NCBI GenBank assembly: GCA_036524155.1
Contig: DATDCV010000632.1
Coordinates: 1 to 30,572, forward strand
Length of the DNA stretch: 30,572 nucleotides
Source of the DNA: DATDCV01 sp036524155
GTDB taxonomy: Bacteria; Verrucomicrobiota; Verrucomicrobiia; Limisphaerales; UBA8199
Direction: 5' to 3'
Part shown: piece by piece, positions 15,381 through 22,084 of the stretch
How positions within the stretch are numbered: the first letter of the stretch is position 1
Layout: every line of letters starts with the position of its first letter
Translations under genes and position numbers: made by a program
Notes under the pieces: generated by a model
The model's database searches: none
What the model was told of the DNA's origin: nothing
The model's input: the letters and a program-made list of their open reading frames with translations, nothing else

Positions 15381-15716
15381 AAAAATGATCAGTTTGTCCT
15401 GCCAATATGAAGGGCCGACAAGAGAAAGCAAGCGCGATTTAGACCGTTTGGAGCGCGCGGGATGCAACCGTCCGCAAATTGGGTGCTCGATTGCTTCGGA
15501 CGTTGACACTCGAACACAGGAAACGGACGTGTACGGCCGGCGCGCGGACTTCAGTCCGCAGCGATCCACGAGGAGCTGTTGTGTTCGGAACGGCGAAGAC
15601 CGCTGTTGACGGATATTGCTGCGGACTGAAGTCCGCGCGCCGGTGCCGAAACGCCGCGACGTTTGGTTGTTGCCTGGGTGAACAGGCTATGGAGTCGCCC
15701 CGGCGGCCACCGCCCG
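15381..15716. other. Intergenic region holding a palindromic element
   Basis: No gene is supported between the ferredoxin start and the end of the first GH29 gene. Apart from the palindromic element at 15537-15643, nothing was recognised; short open frames here arise from the repeat. Confidence 0.6.
15537..15643. repeat. Palindromic interspersed element, type 2, copy B
   Basis: Perfect 26-bp inverted repeat (15537-15562 and 15618-15643). Its arms share the core GCGCGGACTTCAGTCCGCAGC with copy A at 7146-7248, and each arm again contains a self-complementary 7-bp hairpin. The roughly 55-base interior differs from copy A. It sits upstream of the ferredoxin gene. Confidence 0.88.
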
Positions 15717-17210
15717 TCACGGGCGCGCGGCCGGTTCGGCGTAGAGGCCGAATTCGGATAGCGCGGGGCAGACCTGGGAGGCGGTGACCCGCAGGCGCAC
15801 TTTCGCCGAAGTCACCGGATCGCTGCGGAGCAGGCGGCGGTTGCCAATGCTGGTGCCCTTGCCGAACTCAACCCAGCGGCCGTCCTGCCACTGGTCGACC
15901 GCAAACCCTTCAACGCGTTGACCGAGCGGCAGATATTCCCGCAGTTCGACGACGTTGAAGGTTAATGGCCGGGGAAACTCCATCACGAGTTCAGGCGTAG
16001 TGATGCCGTCATCGGTGGCCCAGTAAGTGGCACGCTTCCCGTCCAGGAGGTTCTGCGGCGAATAACCCTTTGCCCCGCCACGCGTGTTACTCGCGCTCAG
16101 CCGGCAGTCCCGGGCAAGGTTTCGGGCAAAAGTCGCGTCCAGGATGCGCCGGAATTCGCGCAGGGAATGAAGGTCATTGTCGTGAATGCGCCCGCGGCGA
16201 TCCGGTGGGAGGTTCAGGTTCAGGCAGGCGCCGCGGCCGACGGATTGGTAGTAAATATCAAGCAACTGGCCGGGGGTTTTCACGCGAGCATCCTCTTTGG
16301 CGTGGTAAAACCAGCCGGGCCGAATCGACACATCGCACTCGGGCGGCATCCAATCGGTGCCGGGGCGTTCGCCCGAGGTAAGCCCCTCGCTGCTGCCGCC
16401 CGGATAACGGCCGGCGGCGTTGAGCGTCGCCCAGCAGGGGTCCCCCGCGATACCGTTCTCGTTGCCGACCCAGCGAAAATCAGGGCCGGCGTCGCTGAAC
16501 ATCACCGCCAGCGGCATCAACTCGCGCACGAGCCGGCGGGTGTGGTCCCAATCGTAATAAGTGCGCGCGTCAATTTTGCGCGTCTCCTTCGCGCCCCCGT
16601 AATAGCCGCGCCCGCCGTTGGCTCCGTCGAACCACACAGTGAAGATCTCGCCATATTGCGTCAACAACTCGCGAAGCTGGTTCCGGTAATAGTCGAGGTA
16701 CTCGGGCCGGCCGTAATCCTTGTGGTTGCAGTCCCACGGCGAGAGATACACTCCGAACCTCAAACCTTGCCGCCGGCACGCCCGCGCGAGTTCCTTAACG
16801 ACGTCACCCCGGCCGTCTTTCCAGGCGCTGTTCTTGACTGAATGTTCCGTGAATCGGCTCGGCCAGAGGCAAAAACCATCGTGATGTTTGCAGGTCAGAA
16901 TCAGGCCTTTCATGCCCGCTTCCCTGGCTGCCCCCGCGATTTGGCCGGCATCGAAATCCGTCGGGTTGAAGACCTTTTCATCCTCGTCCCCGTAACCCCA
17001 TTCCCGGTCGGTAAACGTGTTGACGGTGAAATGGACGAAGCCATAAAACTCCATCTCGTGCCAGCGGAGCTGGCGCTCTGTCGGCACCGGCCCGTATGGC
17101 TTGGGCGCTTCGACGGCACTGAATGCCGTGGTGCAAAAAGCTGTGTCGGCGGCTACGGCCAGCAGCAGGATGGGAGTGAAAAATCGTCGTCGGCTCATCC
17201 GCAGCACCAT
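15717..17210 (-). CDS. GH29 alpha-L-fucosidase with C-terminal F5/8-type domain
   Basis: Secreted glycoside hydrolase family 29 enzyme that releases alpha-linked L-fucose by a retaining mechanism. The (beta/alpha)8 domain shows FYGFVHFTVNTF, the KHHDGFCLW loop (residues 108-116), FGVYLSPWD (152-160) and TVWFDGANGG (191-200) with the probable nucleophile Asp195. The segment MPPECDVSIRPGWFYH is typical of this GH29 branch, and LNLNLPPDRRGRIH ends the barrel. The last 125 residues form a discoidin-like module (YSPQNLLDGKRATYWATDDG...). The N-terminus reads MSRRRFFTPILLLAVA, close to a twin-arginine signal (S-R-R-x-F). The ATG at 17210 is chosen; a TTG at 17234 and the ATG at 17198 are alternatives. 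It is transcribed away from the second GH29 gene, sharing their intergenic control region. Confidence 0.92.
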   Translation of the reverse strand: MVLRMSRRRFFTPILLLAVAADTAFCTTAFSAVEAPKPYGPVPTERQLRWHEMEFYGFVHFTVNTFTDREWGYGDEDEKVFNPTDFDAGQIAGAAREAGMKGLILTCKHHDGFCLWPSRFTEHSVKNSAWKDGRGDVVKELARACRRQGLRFGVYLSPWDCNHKDYGRPEYLDYYRNQLRELLTQYGEIFTVWFDGANGGRGYYGGAKETRKIDARTYYDWDHTRRLVRELMPLAVMFSDAGPDFRWVGNENGIAGDPCWATLNAAGRYPGGSSEGLTSGERPGTDWMPPECDVSIRPGWFYHAKEDARVKTPGQLLDIYYQSVGRGACLNLNLPPDRRGRIHDNDLHSLREFRRILDATFARNLARDCRLSASNTRGGAKGYSPQNLLDGKRATYWATDDGITTPELVMEFPRPLTFNVVELREYLPLGQRVEGFAVDQWQDGRWVEFGKGTSIGNRRLLRSDPVTSAKVRLRVTASQVCPALSEFGLYAEPAARP

Positions 17211-17380
17211 GACGATTTCCGGCCGACCGGGCAATGATTAATCCGCCAGCGGTCCGGTAGATGGTTGGGGCGGTTCCGACGCCATTGGTCTGCGGCGGAC
17301 ACCCCGCGCCGCCTGCGGACGGTCAATGGTTATTCGATCTAATATCAAACTAAATGCGGAATAATACTTTTAGTCCGAGG

Positions 17381-17409
17381 TTGACAGCGATAAGGAGTAA
17401 TGATTAGAT
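17381..17409 (+). promoter_or_regulatory. Possible sigma-70 promoter of the leader/small RNA
   Basis: A consensus TTGACA (17381-17386) is followed after 17 bases by TTAGAT (17404-17409), a weak -10 box. It would start transcription near 17416, ahead of the hairpins and terminator that precede the second fucosidase gene. The -10 match is poor, so confidence is low. Confidence 0.3.
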
Positions 17410-17415
17410 TAGAGC

Positions 17416-17597
17416 AAGATTACGCCACTGATTTTGCGGGCAAAAGGCGCATTGGTTCTTTGTCAGCCCGTGTTAGATTTCGGTCCCGGTGTGGTACAGA
17501 CCGGGAGCCGATGTTCTCCGTAATCCTACTGTTGTACTTAATTCGAAAATTCCCCGGGCTTTTCGGTCACCCCCTGACTGACTAGCCCGGTTTTTTT
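17416..17597 (+). ncRNA. Candidate small RNA or attenuator leader
   Basis: From the presumed start to the terminator is about 180 nt with no convincing gene. Visible structures are CGGGC/GCCCG (17437-17441 with 17466-17470), a six-base CCCGGT/ACCGGG hairpin (17485-17490 with 17500-17505, nine-base loop) with extra outer pairs, and the terminator. It resembles no riboswitch or small RNA class I can name; 6S-type end pairing is not visible. It could be an independent small RNA, or a leader controlling read-through into the fucosidase gene that begins 51 bases after the terminator. Confidence 0.3.
17554..17597 (+). terminator. Intrinsic terminator upstream of second GH29 gene
   Basis: Perfect 7-bp stem CCGGGCT (17554-17560) / AGCCCGG (17584-17590) directly followed by seven T (17591-17597). 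It ends transcription only 50 bases before the fucosidase start codon, so it belongs either to a small RNA or to an attenuator. The loop of 23 bases contains a GTCACC...GACTGACT stretch that might pair internally. Confidence 0.75.
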
Positions 17598-17647
17598 ATC
17601 TCCATTATGCGCTTTCCATTTTGCCAGAAATAGCCAACAACATCAGC

Positions 17648-19345
17648 ATGAACCCCGCAACATTAGTCGGTTGGAAACGGATGGGCGGCCTATCTTGCGG
17701 CCTGGCGTGCGCGGCCTTTCTGGCGGCCTTGAGCCTCGACGCGCAGGAACCGGCAGCCGGAGCGGCGCCCAAACCTTATCCGCAACGCCTTCGTTGGTGG
17801 GCCGAGGCGCGTTTTGGCATGTTCATTCATTGGGGGCCGGTTTCGCTGACCGGCCAGGAAATTGGTTGGGCGCGTGGCGCCCAGGTTCCAATCGCGGAAT
17901 ACGATCAGCTTTACACGAAGTTCAACCCCACAAATTTCAACGCCGACGCGTGGGTAAAAACCGCCAAAGACGCCGGGATGAAGTACGTCGTGCTGACGAC
18001 CAAGCACCATGACGGTTTTTGCCTCTTTGACACGAAGCAGACGGACTACAACGTGATGCGTTCGCCGTTCGGGCGGGATGTCAGCAAAGAGCTGTCGGAT
18101 GCATGCAAACGCGCCGGTCTCCGCTTCTGCACTTATCATTCGGTTTGCGATTGGCATCATCCGGATTTTCCGCTCACCAGTCCCGGCGGCAGTGTGAAGC
18201 GCGCGACCTACAACCTTGACCGTTACGAACAATACTTGCGGGCGCAGGTCAAAGAGCTCATCACGCAGTACGGGCCGCTCGGCATTATGTGGTTCGATGT
18301 GCCTCAGCAATTCGACGCGACGCGGGGCCAGGGCCTAATCGACTTCGCCATGTCGCTGCAACCCGACCTTATCATCAATGATCGCAGCGGTGCTCCCGGC
18401 GACTATGACACTCCGGAGCAGCGTGTCGGCAAGTACCAGGATAATCGCCCGTGGGAAACCTGCATGACGATCTGCCAGCAGTGGGCCTGGAAACCGAACG
18501 ATGAGATGAAATCGCTGGCGCAATGCCTGCAGACGCTGGTCACCTGTGCCGCGGGCGACGGCAACCTGCTCTTCAATGTGGGACCGATGCCCGACGGGAT
18601 CATCGAGCCGCGCCAGGTTGCGCGTTTGAAGGAAATGGGCGCGTGGCTGGCAAGGAACGGGGAAAGCATCTACGGCACGCGGGGTGGCCCGTGGAAACCG
18701 AACAAGGCCTTCGCCAGCACGCGAAAGGGCAGCACGGTCTTCCTGCATATCTTCCGCGCCGAGGAAGGGCGGGTGGAGCTTCCCGCTCTGCCGCGCCCCG
18801 TTAAGTCCGCCAGCAGGCTCGCGGGCGGCGCCGTGAAATTCAGCCAGCAGGACGGGAAACTCACGCTGGCTTTAGGCCCGGTGGCGCTGGATCCGATAGA
18901 TACGATTGTGCGGCTCGAACTCGACGGCTCGGCGATGGACATTCCTGTGGTTCAGGTTGTGGGGCCGGGGAGCGTCAAAGCCACCGCCTCCAATGTCTTC
19001 CAGCAGCAGACTTCGCAGTACGGGCCGCAGGAGGCTTTTGATGGCGACGCGGACACCCGGTGGGCGACGGATGGCGGCACGAAAAAAGCGTGGCTCGCGG
19101 CCGATTTGGGGAAGCCGAAGCGGGTCCGGGGTGTCCGCATAGAGGAGGCCATCGAGGAGCGCGTGCGGCAATTTGAATTCCAGTGTGGCGACGGCAGTTC
19201 CTGGAAGACGGTTTTTATGGGGCAGAAGATCGGACCGTCATTTGTCCAAAAGTTCGAGCCGGTGACGGCGCAGCATTTTCGTTTGAACATCCTCGACGCG
19301 ACCGAGGGGCCGACGATCAACGAGATCGAGCTGCTCGAAAAGTAG
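17648..19345 (+). CDS. GH29 alpha-L-fucosidase with C-terminal F5/8-type domain (second)
   Basis: A second secreted GH29 fucosidase, clearly different in sequence from the one at 15717-17210. The barrel shows RWWAEARFGMFIHWGPVS (residues 49-66), LTTKHHDGFCLFDTK (116-130), FCTYHSVCDWHHPDF and LGIMWFDVPQQF (211-222) with the probable nucleophile Asp217. The later segment NRPWETCMTICQQWAW and GDGNLLFNVGPMPDG are GH29 hallmarks. A beta-sandwich follows, then a discoidin-like C-terminal domain (YGPQEAFDGDADTRWATDGG..., about 435-565). The ATG at 17648 gives a Sec signal peptide (hydrophobic LACAAFLAALSL, cleavage after LDA); the frame extends to a TTG at 17621. It may be controlled by the terminator-containing leader just upstream. 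Confidence 0.93.
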   Translation: MNPATLVGWKRMGGLSCGLACAAFLAALSLDAQEPAAGAAPKPYPQRLRWWAEARFGMFIHWGPVSLTGQEIGWARGAQVPIAEYDQLYTKFNPTNFNADAWVKTAKDAGMKYVVLTTKHHDGFCLFDTKQTDYNVMRSPFGRDVSKELSDACKRAGLRFCTYHSVCDWHHPDFPLTSPGGSVKRATYNLDRYEQYLRAQVKELITQYGPLGIMWFDVPQQFDATRGQGLIDFAMSLQPDLIINDRSGAPGDYDTPEQRVGKYQDNRPWETCMTICQQWAWKPNDEMKSLAQCLQTLVTCAAGDGNLLFNVGPMPDGIIEPRQVARLKEMGAWLARNGESIYGTRGGPWKPNKAFASTRKGSTVFLHIFRAEEGRVELPALPRPVKSASRLAGGAVKFSQQDGKLTLALGPVALDPIDTIVRLELDGSAMDIPVVQVVGPGSVKATASNVFQQQTSQYGPQEAFDGDADTRWATDGGTKKAWLAADLGKPKRVRGVRIEEAIEERVRQFEFQCGDGSSWKTVFMGQKIGPSFVQKFEPVTAQHFRLNILDATEGPTINEIELLEK

Positions 19346-19419
19346 CCGCTCGGTATGCGCCGCTGGTTTCTGGCTCCTCATCGTCCTGGTTCTCGAACAA
19401 CAACAAGAAACGCGATTAC

Positions 19420-19509
19420 GAGGAAGAGGAAGAGGAAGAGGAAGAGCACGAGGAAGAGGACGAGGAAGAGGAAGACCACGAGGAAGAGGAAGAGCACGAG
19501 GACGAAAAG
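19420..19509 (+). repeat. GAGGAA hexamer-rich low-complexity tract
   Basis: Fifteen consecutive six-base units, mostly GAGGAA with GAGGAC, GAGCAC and GACCAC variants, lie in the 224-base gap between the fucosidase and the symporter gene. Open frames across it encode only Arg/Lys/Thr, Glu/His/Asp or Ser/Pro/Leu repeats and are not called as genes. Nothing else is recognised in this gap apart from the symporter ribosome binding site. Confidence 0.85.
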
Positions 19510-19569
19510 GATCGAACACCGTGGGGTTCATGACGCCGTTGTGGGCGCCGCGGCATACGGAGGGTTTTC

Positions 19570-21264
19570 ATGAACACCACCGTTGGGGGAGTGGATTGGG
19601 CCATCATCGGCCTCTATTTGTGCGCGGTAGTTGGCCTGGGAGTCGCGGCCGGCTTCCTGCGCCGGCGGGGAGAACGCGGCGGTGAAGGGGGGCATTATTT
19701 CCTCGCGGGCAGCACGTTGACGTGGCCCGTAATTGGCCTGGCGATGTTCGCCGCAAACATCTCCACGGTTCATCTCGTCAGCCTCGCCGAGACGGCCTAC
19801 AAATTCGGGCTCGTGTTCGGAAACTTCGAGTGGATGGCCGGATTCACTTTGATCCTGCTTTCGTTGTTCTTCGCGCCGCTGTATCTGCGCTCGCGAGTGG
19901 CGACGCTGCCGGATTTTCTGGAACGCCGGTTCAACCGTGGTTGCCGGGATGTCCTTTCCGTGGTGTCGCTTTTCTCGGCCATCGTCATCCACATGGGCGT
20001 GGCACTCTACACGGCGGCGTGGGTTTTGCGGGGCATCCTCGGCCTGGCGCCGGGCGCAACGATTTTCGGCATTGATGCGCTGCTGGTTTTCATCACCGTC
20101 CTGGGGGTGCTTACCGGGGTTTACACGATGCTCGGGGGCTTGCTGGCGGTGGTGTGGACCGAGAGCGTGCAAACGGTCCTGCTGCTGGTGGGCGCGGTGG
20201 TCATCACGGTCGTGGGTTACGTGAAGGTTGGCGGCTGGACCGAGCTGGCCCACACGCTCGCCGCCCACCCGCATCCGCTCGCCGGCGTGGCCGACAGCAA
20301 GGTCACCTGGGGCACCGCCGACTTTCTGCACATGGCGCGTTCCGCGGACGATCCCTCGGGCATGGCGTGGTATTCGATTCTGCTCGGCTACCCGGTGCTC
20401 GGCATCTGGTACTGGTGTTGCGACCAGACGATCGTCCAGCGCGTGCTGGCCGCGAGAGACGAAAAACAGGCGCGGCTCGGCCCGCTCTTCTGCGCGTTCC
20501 TGAAGATCTGGCCGGTTTTCTTCTTTGTGCTGCCGGGCGTGATTTGCGTCGGGCTCGTGCAACAGAAGGCGTTTGGCGGCGCCGCGCCCCAAACCGCCGC
20601 CGACGCGTATACGTTCCTCATCACGCACTTATTGCCGGTCGGGCTCAAGGGGCTCGTCGCCGCGGCCATGCTCGCAGCCGCCATGCAGACCTGCTCCGCC
20701 GCCCTGAATTCGACGGCCACGTTGGTCGCCTACGACCTTTTCAAGCGGCACAAACCCGATATTGCCGACCACAGCCTTGTAACGATCGGCAAAATCACAA
20801 CGGTGCTAGGGACGATTCTCGCCATCGTGGCTTCGCCGGTCTTTGGTCACTACACCACCATCTTCGAGGGCATCAACAAGCTCATCTCCTACGTGGCGCC
20901 GCCGATCACCGCCGTCTTCCTCCTCGGGGTATTCTGGAAACGCGCTTCCGGGAAGTCCGCTTTCATTACGCTCATCGCGGGCATGGCGCTGGGGTCAGCG
21001 GCGTTCTACATCGACTGGACCGACATCTACCGCGGCGACTTCATGCTGATTGCCTTCCTCTTGTTGGTGGTGTGCCTCGCGATCATGCTCGGGATGACGT
21101 TTATCTTTCCCGAGCCGCTTAAACCTGAGGCCGCCACCCTGGTTTGGGAAGATTGGCGAGAGCCATTGCGCGGATCCCCCGGCGGCCGTGGACTCGGCAA
21201 CTACCGCCTCGCGGCCGGAGCCGTCCTGTTGGTGTTTGCGATGCTTTATGTGGCTTTCCGCTAA
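19570..21264 (+). CDS. Sodium/solute symporter family transporter (SGLT-like)
   Basis: A 564-residue transporter of the solute:sodium symporter (SSS) family, likely importing a monosaccharide released by the fucosidases, with sodium. About 14 hydrophobic segments are present. Typical landmarks are FLAGSTLTWPVIGLAMFAANISTVHLVSLAETAYKFG in the first helices, LYLRSRVATLPDFLERRFNR, GVYTMLGGLLAVVWTESVQTVLLLVGA, WCCDQTIVQRVLAARDEKQAR and LKGLVAAAMLAAAMQTCSAALNSTATL, all typical SGLT-type blocks. GGAGGG five bases before the ATG supports this start. The substrate is inferred from context (L-fucose or a related sugar) and cannot be read from the sequence. Confidence 0.92.
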   Translation: MNTTVGGVDWAIIGLYLCAVVGLGVAAGFLRRRGERGGEGGHYFLAGSTLTWPVIGLAMFAANISTVHLVSLAETAYKFGLVFGNFEWMAGFTLILLSLFFAPLYLRSRVATLPDFLERRFNRGCRDVLSVVSLFSAIVIHMGVALYTAAWVLRGILGLAPGATIFGIDALLVFITVLGVLTGVYTMLGGLLAVVWTESVQTVLLLVGAVVITVVGYVKVGGWTELAHTLAAHPHPLAGVADSKVTWGTADFLHMARSADDPSGMAWYSILLGYPVLGIWYWCCDQTIVQRVLAARDEKQARLGPLFCAFLKIWPVFFFVLPGVICVGLVQQKAFGGAAPQTAADAYTFLITHLLPVGLKGLVAAAMLAAAMQTCSAALNSTATLVAYDLFKRHKPDIADHSLVTIGKITTVLGTILAIVASPVFGHYTTIFEGINKLISYVAPPITAVFLLGVFWKRASGKSAFITLIAGMALGSAAFYIDWTDIYRGDFMLIAFLLLVVCLAIMLGMTFIFPEPLKPEAATLVWEDWREPLRGSPGGRGLGNYRLAAGAVLLVFAMLYVAFR

Positions 21265-21408
21265 GCCGCACGTATTCAGAGGGGAACAGGAGGAAACCGA
21301 GGAAACAGAGAATCTCAGCCGCAGCGCCCCGAGTCTCCGGCCGCACGCGTGTTGTCTGAAACCGTCCCTTGTCAGCCGCCACGCACCCCGTTAGATTTGC
21401 CCGCGTCC

Positions 21409-21873
21409 ATGAATGCGACTCCGTTGCTGAATCTGGTGGTGACGGCTTTAGCTGAGACTCGGCTCGAAGCCGTGTTGATAGGCAACGCCGCGGCTGCCAT
21501 CCAGGGCGCACCGGTGACGACGCTGGATTTCGATTTCATGTTTCGGGCCACTCCGACCAACCTGGCCAAACTCAAACGGTTCGCCCGAAACCTCGATGCG
21601 GTCATCTTGCGTCCCTATTACCCCGTCTCGGCGCTCTATCGCGTCGCCAATGACGACCGAGGTCTCCAAGCGGACTTTATGGCTTCCATTCACGGGGTAA
21701 AGTCCTTCAACAGTCTGCGATCCCGCGCTATGAAGATTCAGCTGGAGGGACACCCGCTATGGGTGGCCGATCTCTGCGATATTATTGCCAGCAAACGAGC
21801 TGCCGGCCGCCAGCGAGATCGGGCGGTGCTCGAAATTCTCGAAAAGACGCTCCGTGAGAAGGGCAGAGTATAA
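21409..21873 (+). CDS. Nucleotidyltransferase-fold protein (AbiEii/MNT-like)
   Basis: A 154-residue protein with the start of a nucleotidyltransferase fold: EAVLIGNAAAAIQGAPVTTLDFDFMFR (residues 20-46), where a Gly-x-Ala helix is followed by T-x-D-x-D (Asp40, Asp42). The canonical GG or GS of the active site is GN here. The C-terminal part (SLRSRAMKIQLEGHPLWVADLCDIIASKRAAGRQRDRAVLEILEKTL) resembles AbiEii-type or minimal nucleotidyltransferases, in which KxxAxRxKDxxDI-like helices follow. It overlaps a small basic ORF by 20 bases, as in toxin-antitoxin-like pairs. The frame extends to 21349, but the ATG at 21409 fits the fold. It appears unrelated to the surrounding glycan genes. Function is unproven. 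Confidence 0.75.
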   Translation: MNATPLLNLVVTALAETRLEAVLIGNAAAAIQGAPVTTLDFDFMFRATPTNLAKLKRFARNLDAVILRPYYPVSALYRVANDDRGLQADFMASIHGVKSFNSLRSRAMKIQLEGHPLWVADLCDIIASKRAAGRQRDRAVLEILEKTLREKGRV

Positions 21874-22024
21874 ACGCAAAAAGCGGGAGGCCGCTTTGGC
21901 GGCTTTGCGACACGAGTCCGAGCTCGCGCTGGTGGAACTCATTCGGCGGCGCCTCGCGTTGCCCATCGAGAAACGCATGAACTTTCTGCGGGTGCGTCTG
22001 CCCGGCGGCGGCTCGCATCTTTGA
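21854..22024 (+). CDS. Small basic protein paired with the nucleotidyltransferase
   Basis: A 56-residue Arg/Lys-rich helical protein that starts at a GTG inside the end of the nucleotidyltransferase gene (20-base overlap). Its sequence is dominated by one long helix (AALAALRHESELALVELIRRRLALPIEKRMNFLRVRLPGGG). The ending MNFLRVRLPGGGS is distinctive, and similar tails occur, as I recall, in small proteins beside nucleotidyltransferases in verrucomicrobial genomes; I cannot confirm that here. It may be the partner of a type IV-like toxin-antitoxin pair. An ATG at 21785 in the same frame would overlap the neighbour too far to be preferred. Confidence 0.55.
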   Translation: MRRAEYKRKKREAALAALRHESELALVELIRRRLALPIEKRMNFLRVRLPGGGSHL

Positions 22025-22084
22025 ACGCCGGATCGAAGCCCCAGCTTGTCAGCCCCGGCGCTGGTCTTTAGAGTCTAGCCAACC

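Larger units (their letters stand above)
17211..17647. other. Control region between divergent fucosidase genes
   Basis: This 437-base gap is more AT-rich than its surroundings near 17330-17420. It holds a CCATTG/CAATGG inverted pair (17282-17287, 17324-17329) with an inner GCGGCG/CGCCGC hairpin, a TTGACA box (17381-17386), two hairpins and an intrinsic terminator (17554-17597). A 61-codon frame (17400-17585) exists, but its stop lies in the terminator stem and its AAGGAG box is only two bases from the ATG, so it is not called as a gene. Confidence 0.5.

Noticed and set aside
15381..15569. Upstream extension of the ferredoxin frame
   Set aside because: Passes through a palindromic element and adds 63 residues absent from the family.
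17400..17585. 61-codon ORF upstream of the second fucosidase
   Set aside because: The AAGGAG box is two bases from the ATG, the stop lies in the terminator stem, and no family is recognised; kept only as an alternative to the RNA.
17416..17597. 6S RNA
   Set aside because: Size is right, but the ends do not pair as a closing stem and no central bubble could be drawn.
19355..19573. ORFs across the GAGGAA tract
   Set aside because: They encode simple repeats only, and all overlapping frames are open because of the repeat.
19528..20628. 366-codon minus-strand ORF opposite the symporter
   Set aside because: Arg/His/Gln-rich shadow of a membrane protein gene.
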